From JANQPX01 sp039197065 (GTDB lineage Bacteria; Pseudomonadota; Alphaproteobacteria; Geminicoccales; Geminicoccaceae), in assembly GCA_039197065.1 (NCBI GenBank), contig JBCCUL010000028.1, forward strand, positions 1-64,000: a stretch of 64,000 nt of DNA. Reading direction: 5' to 3'. The notes beneath the pieces are model-generated. The model saw only the letters and a list, made by a program, of their open reading frames with translations, was not told the origin of the DNA and did not search any database. A program made the translations under genes and the position numbers. The first letter of the stretch is position 1, and each line of letters begins with the position of its first letter. Below are positions 15,022 to 23,452 of this stretch, in pieces.

Positions 15022-16896
15022 GTGAGCGGAGCAGGCAAGGAAATTCGTCTCACGACGGCGCAGGCGATCATCAGATATCTGGCGGCGCAGTTCATCGAGA
15101 TCGACGGCAAGCGCGTACGCCTTTGCGGCGGCGGCTTTGGCATTTTCGGCCATGGCAACGTCACTTGCCTCGGCGAAGCGCTCTATGATCATCGAGACGA
15201 ACTGCCTCTCTATCGCGGCCAGAACGAGCAGAGCATGGGCTTTGCTGCGGCCGCCTATGCCAAATACCATCTGCGCCGACGTTTCATGTTCTGCACCGCG
15301 TCAGCAGGCCCCGGCACGGCCAACCTCTACACCTCGGCAGCGCTCGCCCACGCGAATCGCCTGCCTGTTCTGATGCTCTGCGGCGATGCCTACGCCACGC
15401 GCCTGCCCGACCCGGTGCTGCAGCAGCTCGAGCATTTCGGCAATCCCGCCATGGGCCTGAACGACGGCTTCCAGGCGGTGTCCCGCTACTGGGACCGGAT
15501 CACCCACCCGGCACAGGTGATCCAATCCCTCCCCGCCGCCATCGCCACGATGTTGGACCCTGCCGACTGCGGCCCCGCTTTCCTCGCACTGCCTCAAGAC
15601 GTGCAGGGCTGGGCCTATGACTACCCGGCGATCTTCTTCGAGGAAAAGACGCACCACATCCGCAGGCAGTCGCCCGACGAGAACGAAGTCGCTGCTGCTG
15701 CTGCGTTGCTGAAGTCGGCATCCCGCCCGATGATCATTGCCGGTGGGGGTGTCCAATATTCGGGCGCGGTCGACGAACTGACAGGTTTTGCTGAGGCCCA
15801 TGGCCTCCCCGTGGTCGAGACGATTGCCGGGCGGGCCAATCTGGTGGCGGAGCATCCGCTCAATATCGGGCCAATCGGCGTCACCGGTTCGGACAGCGCG
15901 AACGCCATCGCCGAAAAGGCCGACGTCATCCTCGCCATCGGCACGCGGCTTCAGGACTTCACGACTGGCTCCTGGACCGCGTTCGACAAGGACGCCCGCC
16001 TCATCTCATTGAACGCCGCCCGCCATGATGCCGGCAAGCATCTTTCGCTCCCCGTCGTCGGCGACGCCAAGCTCGGCATTGCAGGGCTGAACGCAGCGCT
16101 TGCGGATTGCAAAGCGCCGGCTGCCTGGACGGACGAGGCCAGGAAAGAGCGCGCCTGCTGGGACGCCTATGTCGCCGACAACGTCCGCACCGACACCAAC
16201 CGCCCCAATTCCTACGCCCAGGCGGTCAGCGTGGTGAACGCACTCTGCGATCCGCGGGACCGGGTGGTGGCAGCAGCGGGCGGCCTGCCGGCCGAGGTCA
16301 CGGCGAACTGGCGGACCCTCGATATCGGCACGGTCGACGTTGAGTTCGGCTTTTCCTGCATGGGCTACGAGATCTCCGGCGGTTTTGGCGCGAGAATCGC
16401 ACAGTCCGAGAAAGAGCCCGAGAAGGACACGATCGTCTTTTGCGGCGACGGTTCCTACCTCCTGATGAATTCGGACATCTACTCCTCGGTGCTGACCAGG
16501 AAGAAGATGATCGTCCTGGTGCTCGACAATGGCGGCTTCGCCGTGATCAACAAGCTGCAGAACGGCACCGGCAACGAAAGCTACAACTGCCTCTTCGCCG
16601 ACTGCCCGACCGTGCCCGAAGCGTTTGCCGTCGACTTCGAAGCTCATGCGCGCGCTATGGGGGCGGACGCCGAGACCGTTGCCAATCCGGACGAGCTGGC
16701 CGAGGCCTTCAAGCGCGCCAAGGCGAGCGACAAGACCACCGTGATCGTCATGAACGTCGATGCCTATGAGGGCTGGACCACTGAAGGCCATGCCTGGTGG
16801 GAGGTCGGCACGCCGGAGGTCTCCGAGCATGAGAAGGTGCGCGACGCCCACCGGAACTGGGAAGCCGGGCGCGACCGTCAGCGGAAGGGCGTTTGA
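15022..16896 (+). CDS. iolD: Trihydroxycyclohexane-1,2-dione hydrolase (IolD), ThDP enzyme
   Basis: A 624-residue thiamine-diphosphate enzyme opening the ring of 3D-(3,5/4)-trihydroxycyclohexane-1,2-dione to 5-deoxy-glucuronate. The N-terminal domain carries the cofactor-activating Glu in YRGQNEQSMGFAAAAYAK. The central domain shows IIAGGGVQYSG, and the C-terminal ThDP motif runs from FCGDGSYLLMNSDIYS to LVLDNGGFAVIN. Its length fits IolD. I chose GTG 15022 because GGGAGG sits five bases upstream; ATG 15007 is a possible alternative and the longer frame start is not supported. The ATG of iolC overlaps its TGA. Confidence 0.93.
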   Translation: MSGAGKEIRLTTAQAIIRYLAAQFIEIDGKRVRLCGGGFGIFGHGNVTCLGEALYDHRDELPLYRGQNEQSMGFAAAAYAKYHLRRRFMFCTASAGPGTANLYTSAALAHANRLPVLMLCGDAYATRLPDPVLQQLEHFGNPAMGLNDGFQAVSRYWDRITHPAQVIQSLPAAIATMLDPADCGPAFLALPQDVQGWAYDYPAIFFEEKTHHIRRQSPDENEVAAAAALLKSASRPMIIAGGGVQYSGAVDELTGFAEAHGLPVVETIAGRANLVAEHPLNIGPIGVTGSDSANAIAEKADVILAIGTRLQDFTTGSWTAFDKDARLISLNAARHDAGKHLSLPVVGDAKLGIAGLNAALADCKAPAAWTDEARKERACWDAYVADNVRTDTNRPNSYAQAVSVVNALCDPRDRVVAAAGGLPAEVTANWRTLDIGTVDVEFGFSCMGYEISGGFGARIAQSEKEPEKDTIVFCGDGSYLLMNSDIYSSVLTRKKMIVLVLDNGGFAVINKLQNGTGNESYNCLFADCPTVPEAFAVDFEAHARAMGADAETVANPDELAEAFKRAKASDKTTVIVMNVDAYEGWTTEGHAWWEVGTPEVSEHEKVRDAHRNWEAGRDRQRKGV

Positions 16897-17882
16897 TGGC
16901 GGCCTTCGACCTCTTCGGCGATCGGCCCGAAAAATTCCTGATCATCGGCCGCGCCGGCATGGATTTTTATCCCGACCCGCCCGGCACGAAGACCGAGGAC
17001 GCCGAGCGTTTCGTGTGCTGTCTGGGGGGATCGTCGAGCAATATCGGCGTGGCGATCTGTCGGCATGGCGGTGCCGCCGCCCTGGTCACCTGCGTCGCCG
17101 ATGACAGCATCGGACGCTATTGCCTGAACCAGCTCGCCCATTACGGCATCGATGCCCGCCATGTGCGCTCGGTCGGCGGCGAGGCGCGCAATTCGCTGGC
17201 GGTGGTCGAGAGCCGTGTCGAGGACCACCAATCCGTCATCTACCGAAATGGCGCCGCCGATTTCGAGATGACGGTCGACGATGTGTCCGCCGTCGATTTC
17301 GCTGCCTATGGCGCGCTGATCACCACGGGCACCGTGTTTGCCGCCGAACCGTCGCGCAGCGCCAGCTTCCACGCTTTCAGTCTGGCAAGAGCCGCCCGGC
17401 TCCCGCTGATTTTCGATCTCGACTACCGCCCCTATTCCTGGCCATCGGCCGAAGTGGCTTCCGAAGTGTATTCGCGTGCAGGCCGAGCCTGCGACATCGT
17501 CATCGGCAATGACGACGAGTTCGGCTTCATGGCCGGCGGCAAGGATAAGGGCCTGGACATGGCCCGCGAGCTCGCGAAGACCACCGCCAGCATCGTCATC
17601 TACAAGATGGGCGATCGAGGGTCGATCACCGTGACAAGGGACGACGAATTCAAGACCGGCATCTACCCCGTCGACGCCCTCAAGCCGACTGGCGCCGGCG
17701 ACGCCTTCATGGGCGGCTTCATCGCCTCCCTTGCGAATGGCTATGCCATACGCGACTGCGTGCTGCGTGGCTCGGCGTCAGCGGCGATGGTCGTCGCCAA
17801 GGTGGGCTGCGCGCCGGCCATGCCGACCACGGCGGAGCTCGACCAGTTCCTGGCCGATCACCCCGGACCGACCGATCCCTGA
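16896..17882 (+). CDS. iolC: 5-dehydro-2-deoxygluconokinase (IolC), PfkB family
   Basis: A 328-residue PfkB/ribokinase-fold kinase that phosphorylates 5-dehydro-2-deoxy-gluconate with ATP in inositol catabolism. Early substrate-site residues read LGGSSSNIGVAI. The PfkB second signature with the catalytic Asp is LKPTGAGDAFMGGF near residues 265-278. ATG 16896 shares its first base with the iolD stop (TGATG), showing tight coupling. Gene order iolD-iolC-iolB-iolJ makes the assignment firm. Confidence 0.93.
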   Translation: MAAFDLFGDRPEKFLIIGRAGMDFYPDPPGTKTEDAERFVCCLGGSSSNIGVAICRHGGAAALVTCVADDSIGRYCLNQLAHYGIDARHVRSVGGEARNSLAVVESRVEDHQSVIYRNGAADFEMTVDDVSAVDFAAYGALITTGTVFAAEPSRSASFHAFSLARAARLPLIFDLDYRPYSWPSAEVASEVYSRAGRACDIVIGNDDEFGFMAGGKDKGLDMARELAKTTASIVIYKMGDRGSITVTRDDEFKTGIYPVDALKPTGAGDAFMGGFIASLANGYAIRDCVLRGSASAAMVVAKVGCAPAMPTTAELDQFLADHPGPTDP

Positions 17883-17895
17883 GGAAGGACTGCCC

Positions 17896-18738
17896 ATGCA
17901 TATCGCGCCTTACGACAATCAGAACAAGCCGATCGTCGATGCCGAGAATCCGACGGTTCCGCTGAACTACTTCAACATCGTGAATCTGGCCAAGGGCCAG
18001 AGCTTCGACTACCAAGTGCCGGGCTACGAGACCTGCATCGTGCCGGCGACCGGCACGGTGAACGTCGATGTCGAGGGTGTCGCTTTCGCCGATCTGGGCG
18101 GGCGCGGCGTCGATGTCTGGGACGGCGAACCGGAGGGGGTCTACGTGCCCGTCGGCGCCAAGACCGAGATCACCTGCGTTTCCGACGACACCGAAGTCTT
18201 CGTCGCCGGCGCCAGATACGACAAGGTGCTGGAGCCGTTCGATGTACGCTCGGATGCACTCGATCTGGTGCAGTACGGCTCGGACGACACCAAGACACAC
18301 CGCAAGATCAAGCACATCCTCGGTCAGCAGCAGGCGGATAAGGTCGGCCGCCTTCTCGTATCCGAGCTCTTTACGGTCGGCCAGGGCGGCTGGTCCGGCT
18401 TTCCCAGCCACAAGCACGACACCGACCGCTTGCCGAACGAAACCCGCCACGACGAAACCTATAATTTCCGCTTCCGGCCGAACCATGGCTCAGGCGTGCA
18501 GATGCTGCAGCGCGAGGACGGCAAGTCGGGCGATGCCTATCATATCGTCGACGGCTCGACGATCTGCCTCGACAAAGGCTACCATCCCTGCTGCGTGCTG
18601 CCGGGTTATGAAATGTACTACTTCACCATCCTCGGCGGCCTGTCGCAGCGTTCGCTCATTCAGTATTTTCAGCCGAGCCATGCCTATCAGATCGAGACCA
18701 TCCCCGGCATCAAAGACATGATCGCCAAATTCAAATGA
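17896..18738 (+). CDS. iolB: 5-deoxy-glucuronate isomerase (IolB)
   Basis: A 280-residue double-cupin isomerase converting 5-deoxy-glucuronate to 5-dehydro-2-deoxy-gluconate. The metal-binding motif is clear as FPSHKHDTDRLPNETRHDE at about residues 173-191, followed by the aromatic-rich YEMYYFTILGG. ATG 17896 follows GAGGAAGG by about seven bases and lies 13 bases after iolC. The longer upstream frame is spurious because it runs through iolC. The start of the next gene overlaps its stop (ATGA). Confidence 0.94.
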   Translation: MHIAPYDNQNKPIVDAENPTVPLNYFNIVNLAKGQSFDYQVPGYETCIVPATGTVNVDVEGVAFADLGGRGVDVWDGEPEGVYVPVGAKTEITCVSDDTEVFVAGARYDKVLEPFDVRSDALDLVQYGSDDTKTHRKIKHILGQQQADKVGRLLVSELFTVGQGGWSGFPSHKHDTDRLPNETRHDETYNFRFRPNHGSGVQMLQREDGKSGDAYHIVDGSTICLDKGYHPCCVLPGYEMYYFTILGGLSQRSLIQYFQPSHAYQIETIPGIKDMIAKFK

Positions 18739-19580
18739 CGCGAGCCACACTGGCCGATGTTCTAAAGCCGGCCCTCGCTGAGGGCTACGCGGTGCCGGGC
18801 CTGGTCTGTCTCGGCTGGGAAGATTCCCGCGCCTATGTCGCCGCGGCCGAGGCCGAGCGCGCACCAGTGATCCTCCAGGCGGGACCGGGCTGTCGAAAGC
18901 ACACACCCTTGCCGATCCTCGCCTCGATGTTCGGTCATCTCGCCGACGAAGCGTCGGTGCCGGTCGTCCTCCATCTGGACCATGGCTTTACGATCGAGGA
19001 ATGCCGTCAGGCGATCGACTGCGGCTTCACCTCGGTGATGTTCGACGGTTCCAGAAAGCCACTTCAGCAGAACATCGAAGAAACAGCGGAGATCGCCAAC
19101 CTGGCCCATGCAGCCGACATTTCCTGTGAGGGTGAGATCGGTTTCGTCGGTTATGACAGGGGCGAGCATTCGGCCAGCACCGATCCGGACGAGGCGGCGC
19201 GTTTTGCAAGCGAGACCGGCATTGATGCCATGGCGATTTCAATCGGCAATGTTCACCTGCAAAAAGAACAGGCCTCGACCCTTGATGAGCAGGCTTTGAC
19301 GTTGATCGAGGCGAAGACCGATCTGCCGCTCGTCATCCATGGCGGCTCAGGCGTCTCAGCCGCCCAGCGACAGCATCTCTCCGCCAGAACGGCGATCTGC
19401 AAGTTCAACATCGGCACCGAGCTGCGCATGGCCTTTGGCCATGCAGTCCGCAAGGCGCTGGACGATGATGCCGAGCTTTTCGATCGGATCGACATCCTGA
19501 GTTCGGCAGCACCCGCTGTCGAAGCTGCAACCCGCAGCCTCATGCGCTCATTGGGCGCTTCCGGACATACGCCAGGCTAA
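18735..19580 (+). CDS. iolJ: Class II aldolase of inositol catabolism (IolJ-like)
   Basis: A 281-residue class II fructose-bisphosphate aldolase-family protein. In this operon it should cleave 6-phospho-5-dehydro-2-deoxy-gluconate to malonate semialdehyde and dihydroxyacetone phosphate. Zinc and phosphate sites are visible as LHLDHGFT, CEGEIGFVG, VIHGGSGVS and KFNIGTELR. It is the last gene of the rightward operon, coupled to iolB by ATGA. No iolA (malonate semialdehyde dehydrogenase) and no inositol transporter are in the window. Confidence 0.88.
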   Translation: MTRATLADVLKPALAEGYAVPGLVCLGWEDSRAYVAAAEAERAPVILQAGPGCRKHTPLPILASMFGHLADEASVPVVLHLDHGFTIEECRQAIDCGFTSVMFDGSRKPLQQNIEETAEIANLAHAADISCEGEIGFVGYDRGEHSASTDPDEAARFASETGIDAMAISIGNVHLQKEQASTLDEQALTLIEAKTDLPLVIHGGSGVSAAQRQHLSARTAICKFNIGTELRMAFGHAVRKALDDDAELFDRIDILSSAAPAVEAATRSLMRSLGASGHTPG

Positions 19581-19687
19581 TCTCATCTCCCACCAGATCA
19601 GGTCGGTTGGTTCAGGCCTGACGTTTTGACAGTCGATAGCCTGCCCTTCAAGAAGCCTTAACCTTTCTCCGTTAGCTTCCATTTTCC

Positions 19688-19765
19688 GGTCCATGCGATC
19701 CTGGGAATCCGCCCGCCCGCTGGACGAGTTGGGGCGAGGCTCGGATTCCCAGGATCGCATGGACC
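19688..19765. repeat. Dispersed ~78-bp hairpin repeat, copy 4
   Basis: Arms GGTCCATGCGATCCTGGG and CCCAGGATCGCATGGACC pair perfectly around a 40-base core (GCCCGCCCGC to GGGGCGAGGC). It carries a T-A pair where copy 1 has C-G, a paired change. It lies between two convergent genes. Confidence 0.92.
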
Positions 19766-19802
19766 ATGAAACGGCCTAGAAGAAAAGGGTTAATCAAAGC
19801 TT

Positions 19803-19905
19803 AGAGCTTTTCCCGAACAGGTGGAACCACCTGTTCGATAAGGAAATGCGGTGAAACAATGAGATAGAGCGTGTATCCCGATCACACCCGATCGGGATCT
19901 GCTCT
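19803..19905. repeat. RIME-like mosaic repeat, intact copy
   Basis: Begins AGAGCTTTTCCC, then the palindrome CGAACAGGTGG-AA-CCACCTGTTCG, a spacer ATGCGGTGAAACAATGAG, and a second palindrome from TAGAGC through CCCGATCACACCCGATCGGG to GCTCTA. Two palindromes around an A-rich spacer at about 103 bp recall the RIME1 class in Rhizobium. The assignment is by resemblance. Confidence 0.85.
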
Positions 19906-19952
19906 AAATGCTCATACCCGGGTGGGCGGGCATAGGTTCTGCGATCGCAGGA

Positions 19953-21230
19953 TCAGGCTGCTAGCGCGGCAGCACCGGCCTCGACGGCGGTTCGCATCTG
20001 GTCGAAGTCATCCTCGGTAAGCGCTAGGGAGATGTAGAGCTTGCCCGGTGCTTTGAGGATGCCGTGCTCGCGGAGGGTCTTGTTGTAGACGCCGTTTCGC
20101 GTCGCATCTTCCCGTTTGTGTTCCCGGTAGTCCCGGACCTGATGGCTGCTGAACACCACATCGAACAAAGCGGGCTCGCCGACGACCTGATGGGGGAGGC
20201 CGGCATCATCCAGTGCCTTTTGCTGCATGTCCATCAGCCGCTGCCCATTGGCCTCGAGCGTCGCGTAGCTGCCCTCGCGCTTCAGGATCTCCATGGTCTT
20301 GAGCCCGGCGACGGCGGCGACCGGCGCGCAGGAAAGCGTGCCGAGCTGCATCAGCCAGTTCTCGGCGCCCACCTTGGCTTTGTCGAAATGGGCCATGACG
20401 TCGGCCCGTCCGGTAATGGCCGCGAGCGCAAAGCCGCCGCCGATCACCTTGCCGAGCGTGCAGAGATCGGGCGTCACGCCGTAAGCTTCCTGAGCACCGC
20501 CATAGGCGAGGCGAAAGCCGGTTACGATCTCGTCGAAAATGAGAAGGATGCCGGTCTTGTCGCAGAGGTCCCGAAGCGTCTGAAGGAAGCCGGGAGCCGG
20601 CGGCACCAGGCGCTGCAGGGGCTCGACGATGATGCCGGCGATCTCGGAACCATGCTCGTCGATGATCGAGCGGATGAAGTCAGGGTCGTTGAAAGGGGCG
20701 ATCAACATATCGGCGGCGATGCCGTCCGGAATGCCGGCGCTGTCGGGCACGGGCGTCGGGAAATTGGCGAGCGTCATCGGGGCGAGGCTCATCTGCGCCT
20801 CAGGGCTCATGCCATGATAGCCGCCCTCGAATTTCAAGATCTTCGGCCGGCCAGTAAACGCACGAGCGAGGCGCATGGCGTACATATCGGCCTCGCTGCC
20901 TGTGCCGACATAGCGCACCTGCTCGCCGCAGGCGACGGCATCGCAGATGGCTTCGGCGAGCTCGATGCCGATCGTGTTATTGGCGAAGAAAGTCATGCCT
21001 TTCGGCAGCTGCTCGTAGACGGCTTCCAGAACTTCGGGGTGGCCGTGGCCGAGCATCATCGGACCGGAGCCGATTAGAAAGTCGACATATTCCTTGCCGT
21101 CCTCGTCCCAGACGCGGCTGCCGAGACCTTCGCGGATCATGATGCCCGGATCGAAATTGCCAAAACCGCCCGCCGGCAACACGGCATTGGCGCGCTCGAT
21201 CCATTCAGCCTGCGTGGTCACCTTCTGCAT
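19953..21230 (-). CDS. Class III PLP-dependent aminotransferase (GSAM-like)
   Basis: A 425-residue class III aminotransferase, closest in pattern to glutamate-1-semialdehyde aminomutase-like enzymes. It shows GGFGNFDPGIMI near the N-terminus, the PLP-phosphate region YVGTGSEADMYAMRLARA, the aspartate motif LLIFDEIVTGFRLA and the Schiff-base lysine in TLGKVIGGGFA. It stands alone between repeats and the terminator of the transporter operon. A role in haem synthesis is unlikely from context; an omega-amino acid such as beta-alanine from pyrimidine breakdown is one possible substrate, but this is only inference. The ribosome site is poor. Confidence 0.85.
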   Translation of the reverse strand: MQKVTTQAEWIERANAVLPAGGFGNFDPGIMIREGLGSRVWDEDGKEYVDFLIGSGPMMLGHGHPEVLEAVYEQLPKGMTFFANNTIGIELAEAICDAVACGEQVRYVGTGSEADMYAMRLARAFTGRPKILKFEGGYHGMSPEAQMSLAPMTLANFPTPVPDSAGIPDGIAADMLIAPFNDPDFIRSIIDEHGSEIAGIIVEPLQRLVPPAPGFLQTLRDLCDKTGILLIFDEIVTGFRLAYGGAQEAYGVTPDLCTLGKVIGGGFALAAITGRADVMAHFDKAKVGAENWLMQLGTLSCAPVAAVAGLKTMEILKREGSYATLEANGQRLMDMQQKALDDAGLPHQVVGEPALFDVVFSSHQVRDYREHKREDATRNGVYNKTLREHGILKAPGKLYISLALTEDDFDQMRTAVEAGAAALAA

Positions 21231-21448
21231 GGTGGAATGTCCACTTCATCTGGTTTGGGCCGTCTTCGAAGAACGTGCTTTTCACTCGATGGGTATACGG
21301 TCCTTTGTCGAGAGCAAGGCCAGGGTTGTTCGTTTCCTGCCTGCCGCTGGCTTCTTGAGCACGTTTTCGAGATTTGATGATCAACCTCGTCGATGAAAGG
21401 GCGCTTTCTCTCAGCGACATCGTCTTGAGATCGTCCGACAGCAAAAGG

Positions 21449-21486
21449 AAAAAGGCGCCCCGACTGGTGATCGAGGCGCCTTTTTT
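21449..21486 (-). terminator. Rho-independent terminator of the pyrimidine ABC operon
   Basis: An 11-bp stem, AAAAAGGCGCC with GGCGCCTTTTT, and a 15-base loop, with T-runs on both strands. Read leftward it lies about 120 bases past the substrate-binding-protein stop codon. It would also work in the other direction. Confidence 0.9.
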
Positions 21487-21587
21487 ATGGTCAGTTGCGT
21501 GTCCTCAACATGAGAATGCCCGCCGTTCAGCCAGAAAACCTGGCCGCATACCGTCCAGCCAGACGACAGCGGACGAAACTCAATGCC

Positions 21588-21600
21588 GTGGCCACGCCAC
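21588..21600 (-). repeat. Short GTGGC-NNG-GCCAC palindrome, copy 4 (after SBP stop)
   Basis: Minus-strand TAG stop, GTG, then GTGGC-GTG-GCCAC, then GGCATTGA. Nearly identical in form to the copies at 25735 and 34933. The rest of 21231-21603 holds the terminator at 21449 and no gene. Confidence 0.65.
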
Positions 21601-21603
21601 CAC

Positions 21604-22590
21604 CTAGAGGGCGGCGTCGGTCACCACGTGGGTCCAGGCCCCTTCCGGCTCCTTGGTGATCACCGGATCGGAGCCGCCCTTCATCAGGGTTTCGACGGTG
21701 CGCTCGTAGTCGGCGGGATCGAGCTTGCCGTCGCTGCCGGCGGTGAGCTTGGCGATTTCGCCCATCATCCGGACCTGATGCTCTTCGGTCTGAGCGCCGG
21801 TCGCGTCATTGTCGAGCACGATTTCGGCGGCTTCCTTGACATTCTCCTCGGCATATTTCCAGCCCTTCATGCTGGCGCGGACGAAGCGAGCCATCTTGTC
21901 GACGAAGGCCGGGTCTTCGAGGTTTTCTTCAAGTACGTAGATGCCGTCTTCGAGGGTCGAAACACCCTGATCCTCATATTTGAAGACCACGAGATCGTCG
22001 GGCGTCAGGCCGGCGTCGATGATCTGCCAATACTCGTTATAGGTCATGGTCGAGACGCAGTCCGCCTGCTTTTGCAGGATCGGATCGACGTTGAAGCCCT
22101 GCTTCAGGACGGTGACGCCGTCATCGCCGCCGTCGGTCGGGATGCCGAGCTGGCTCATCCAGGAGAGGAAGGGATATTCATTGCCGAAGAACCAGACGCC
22201 GAGCGTCTTGCCACGGAAATCCTCGGGCGAGGCGATGCCGGTATCCTTGCGGCAGGTGAGCATCATGCCGGATGACTTGAAGGGCTGGGCGATGTTGACG
22301 AGCGGGAGGCCCTTTTCGCGGCTGGCGAGCGCTGAGGGCATCCAGTCGAGAATGACGTCGGCGCCGCCGCCTGCGATCACCTGCGGCGGTGAGATGTCCG
22401 GGCCGCCGGCCTTGATCTCGACCTCCAGGCCCTCTTCCTCATAGAAGCCCTTGTCGGCTGCGACGTAGTAGCCGGCGAATTGCGCCTGGGTGACCCATTT
22501 CAGCTGGAGCGTCACCTTATCGGCGGCCGCTGCGCCGGTTGCGACGAGAGCAAGCGCCGTCGCAGCTGCAAGTGTCGAAAAAGTCTTCAT
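21604..22590 (-). CDS. ABC transporter substrate-binding protein, NMT1/THI5-like
   Basis: A 328-residue periplasmic binding protein with a signal peptide (MKTFSTLAAATALALVATG, cleavage probably after AAA near residue 23). The mature start LQLKWVTQAQFAGYYVAADK is the hallmark of the NMT1/THI5-like family, which binds thiamine precursors, pyrimidines and similar small molecules. AGAGGGGA precedes the ATG. It is the last gene of a four-gene importer operon beside pyrimidine-degrading genes, so a pyrimidine or hydantoin-like substrate is the best guess. Its TAG is followed at once by a short palindrome and then by a strong terminator. Confidence 0.9.
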   Translation of the reverse strand: MKTFSTLAAATALALVATGAAAADKVTLQLKWVTQAQFAGYYVAADKGFYEEEGLEVEIKAGGPDISPPQVIAGGGADVILDWMPSALASREKGLPLVNIAQPFKSSGMMLTCRKDTGIASPEDFRGKTLGVWFFGNEYPFLSWMSQLGIPTDGGDDGVTVLKQGFNVDPILQKQADCVSTMTYNEYWQIIDAGLTPDDLVVFKYEDQGVSTLEDGIYVLEENLEDPAFVDKMARFVRASMKGWKYAEENVKEAAEIVLDNDATGAQTEEHQVRMMGEIAKLTAGSDGKLDPADYERTVETLMKGGSDPVITKEPEGAWTHVVTDAAL

Positions 22591-22615
22591 GGTGGTCCCC
22601 TCTTTCTTAGGTTCG

Positions 22616-23452
22616 TTATCCCTGGTTTGACGGATGCCAGAACGTTACGGAGCGCTCAATCAGGGCGATCGTGCCGTAAAATGCCGAGCCCGCGAGTGCC
22701 GCAACGGCGATCTCGGCCCAGACCATATCGAGCGCCATGCGGCCGATCTCGGTGGAAATGCGAAAGCCCATGCCGACGATCGGCGTGCCGAAGAATTCGG
22801 CGACGATCGCGCCAATCAGCGAAAGCGTCGTGCAGATCTTCAGTCCATTGAAGATGAACGGTCCCGAGGCGGGCAGCCTCAACTTGAAGAGGGTTTGCCA
22901 ATAGGAAGCGGCGTAAGTGCGCATCAAGTCGCGCTGCATCGGCTCCGAGGCTCTGAGGCCCTCCATAGTGTTCACCAGCATCGGAAAGAAACACATCACC
23001 ACGACGACCGCGGCTTTGGAATGCCAATCGAAGCCGAACCACATCACCATGATAGGCGCAATGCCGACAATCGGCAGCGCCGCTGCAAGATTGCCGATCG
23101 GGAGGAGGCCCCGCTGAAGAAAGGGCGACCGGTCGATGGCGATGGCGGTCAGGAAGGCCGCGCCGCAGCCGATGACATAGCCCGGAAGGACCGACTTCAG
23201 TACGGTCTGCACGAAATCTGCCCAGAGCGTCGGAACATTGCCGGTCAGAGCCCCCCAGATGTCGACCGGCGACGGCAGAATAACCGCCGGCACCTCGAGG
23301 CCCTTCACCAGGCCGTGCCAGATTGTGAGGATGCTCACGCCGAAGACGACAGGGATCGCGAAGCTCGAGAACCCGTTGTCCTGCTTGGCCAGCATGGCGT
23401 TCAGAAACCAGCCGCCGATCCAGGCGAAGAGCGCGATCAGGAGCCAGATCAT
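22616..23452 (-). CDS. ABC transporter permease (pyrimidine-type importer)
   Basis: A 278-residue BPD-type inner-membrane permease with about six hydrophobic segments and the cytoplasmic EAA-like loop (MRTYAASYWQTLFKLRLPASGPFIFNGLK region) that docks to the ATPase. The starting ATG overlaps the stop of the upstream permease by four bases. With the adjacent permease it likely forms a heterodimeric channel. The partner binding protein follows 25 bases downstream. Confidence 0.9.
   Translation of the reverse strand: MIWLLIALFAWIGGWFLNAMLAKQDNGFSSFAIPVVFGVSILTIWHGLVKGLEVPAVILPSPVDIWGALTGNVPTLWADFVQTVLKSVLPGYVIGCGAAFLTAIAIDRSPFLQRGLLPIGNLAAALPIVGIAPIMVMWFGFDWHSKAAVVVVMCFFPMLVNTMEGLRASEPMQRDLMRTYAASYWQTLFKLRLPASGPFIFNGLKICTTLSLIGAIVAEFFGTPIVGMGFRISTEIGRMALDMVWAEIAVAALAGSAFYGTIALIERSVTFWHPSNQG

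Larger units (their letters stand above)
19581..19952. other. Convergent intergenic region with hairpin and RIME-like repeats
   Basis: No reading frame is credible. Contains a TTCA-N7-TTAA box (19647-19661), hairpin copy 4 (19688-19765), a TTAA-N7-TTAG box (19790-19804) and a RIME-like element (19803-19905) that begins inside that box. Confidence 0.6.

Noticed and set aside
12860..15025. A 721-codon open frame on the plus strand
   Set aside because: It lies antisense to iolE and the iolG-like gene, has no family features, and its openness follows from the high G/C at third positions of the real genes.
19953..21230. Glutamate-1-semialdehyde aminomutase for haem synthesis (hemL)
   Set aside because: Alphaproteobacteria normally make aminolevulinate by the HemA (Shemin) route, and the context is catabolic, so only the family is called.
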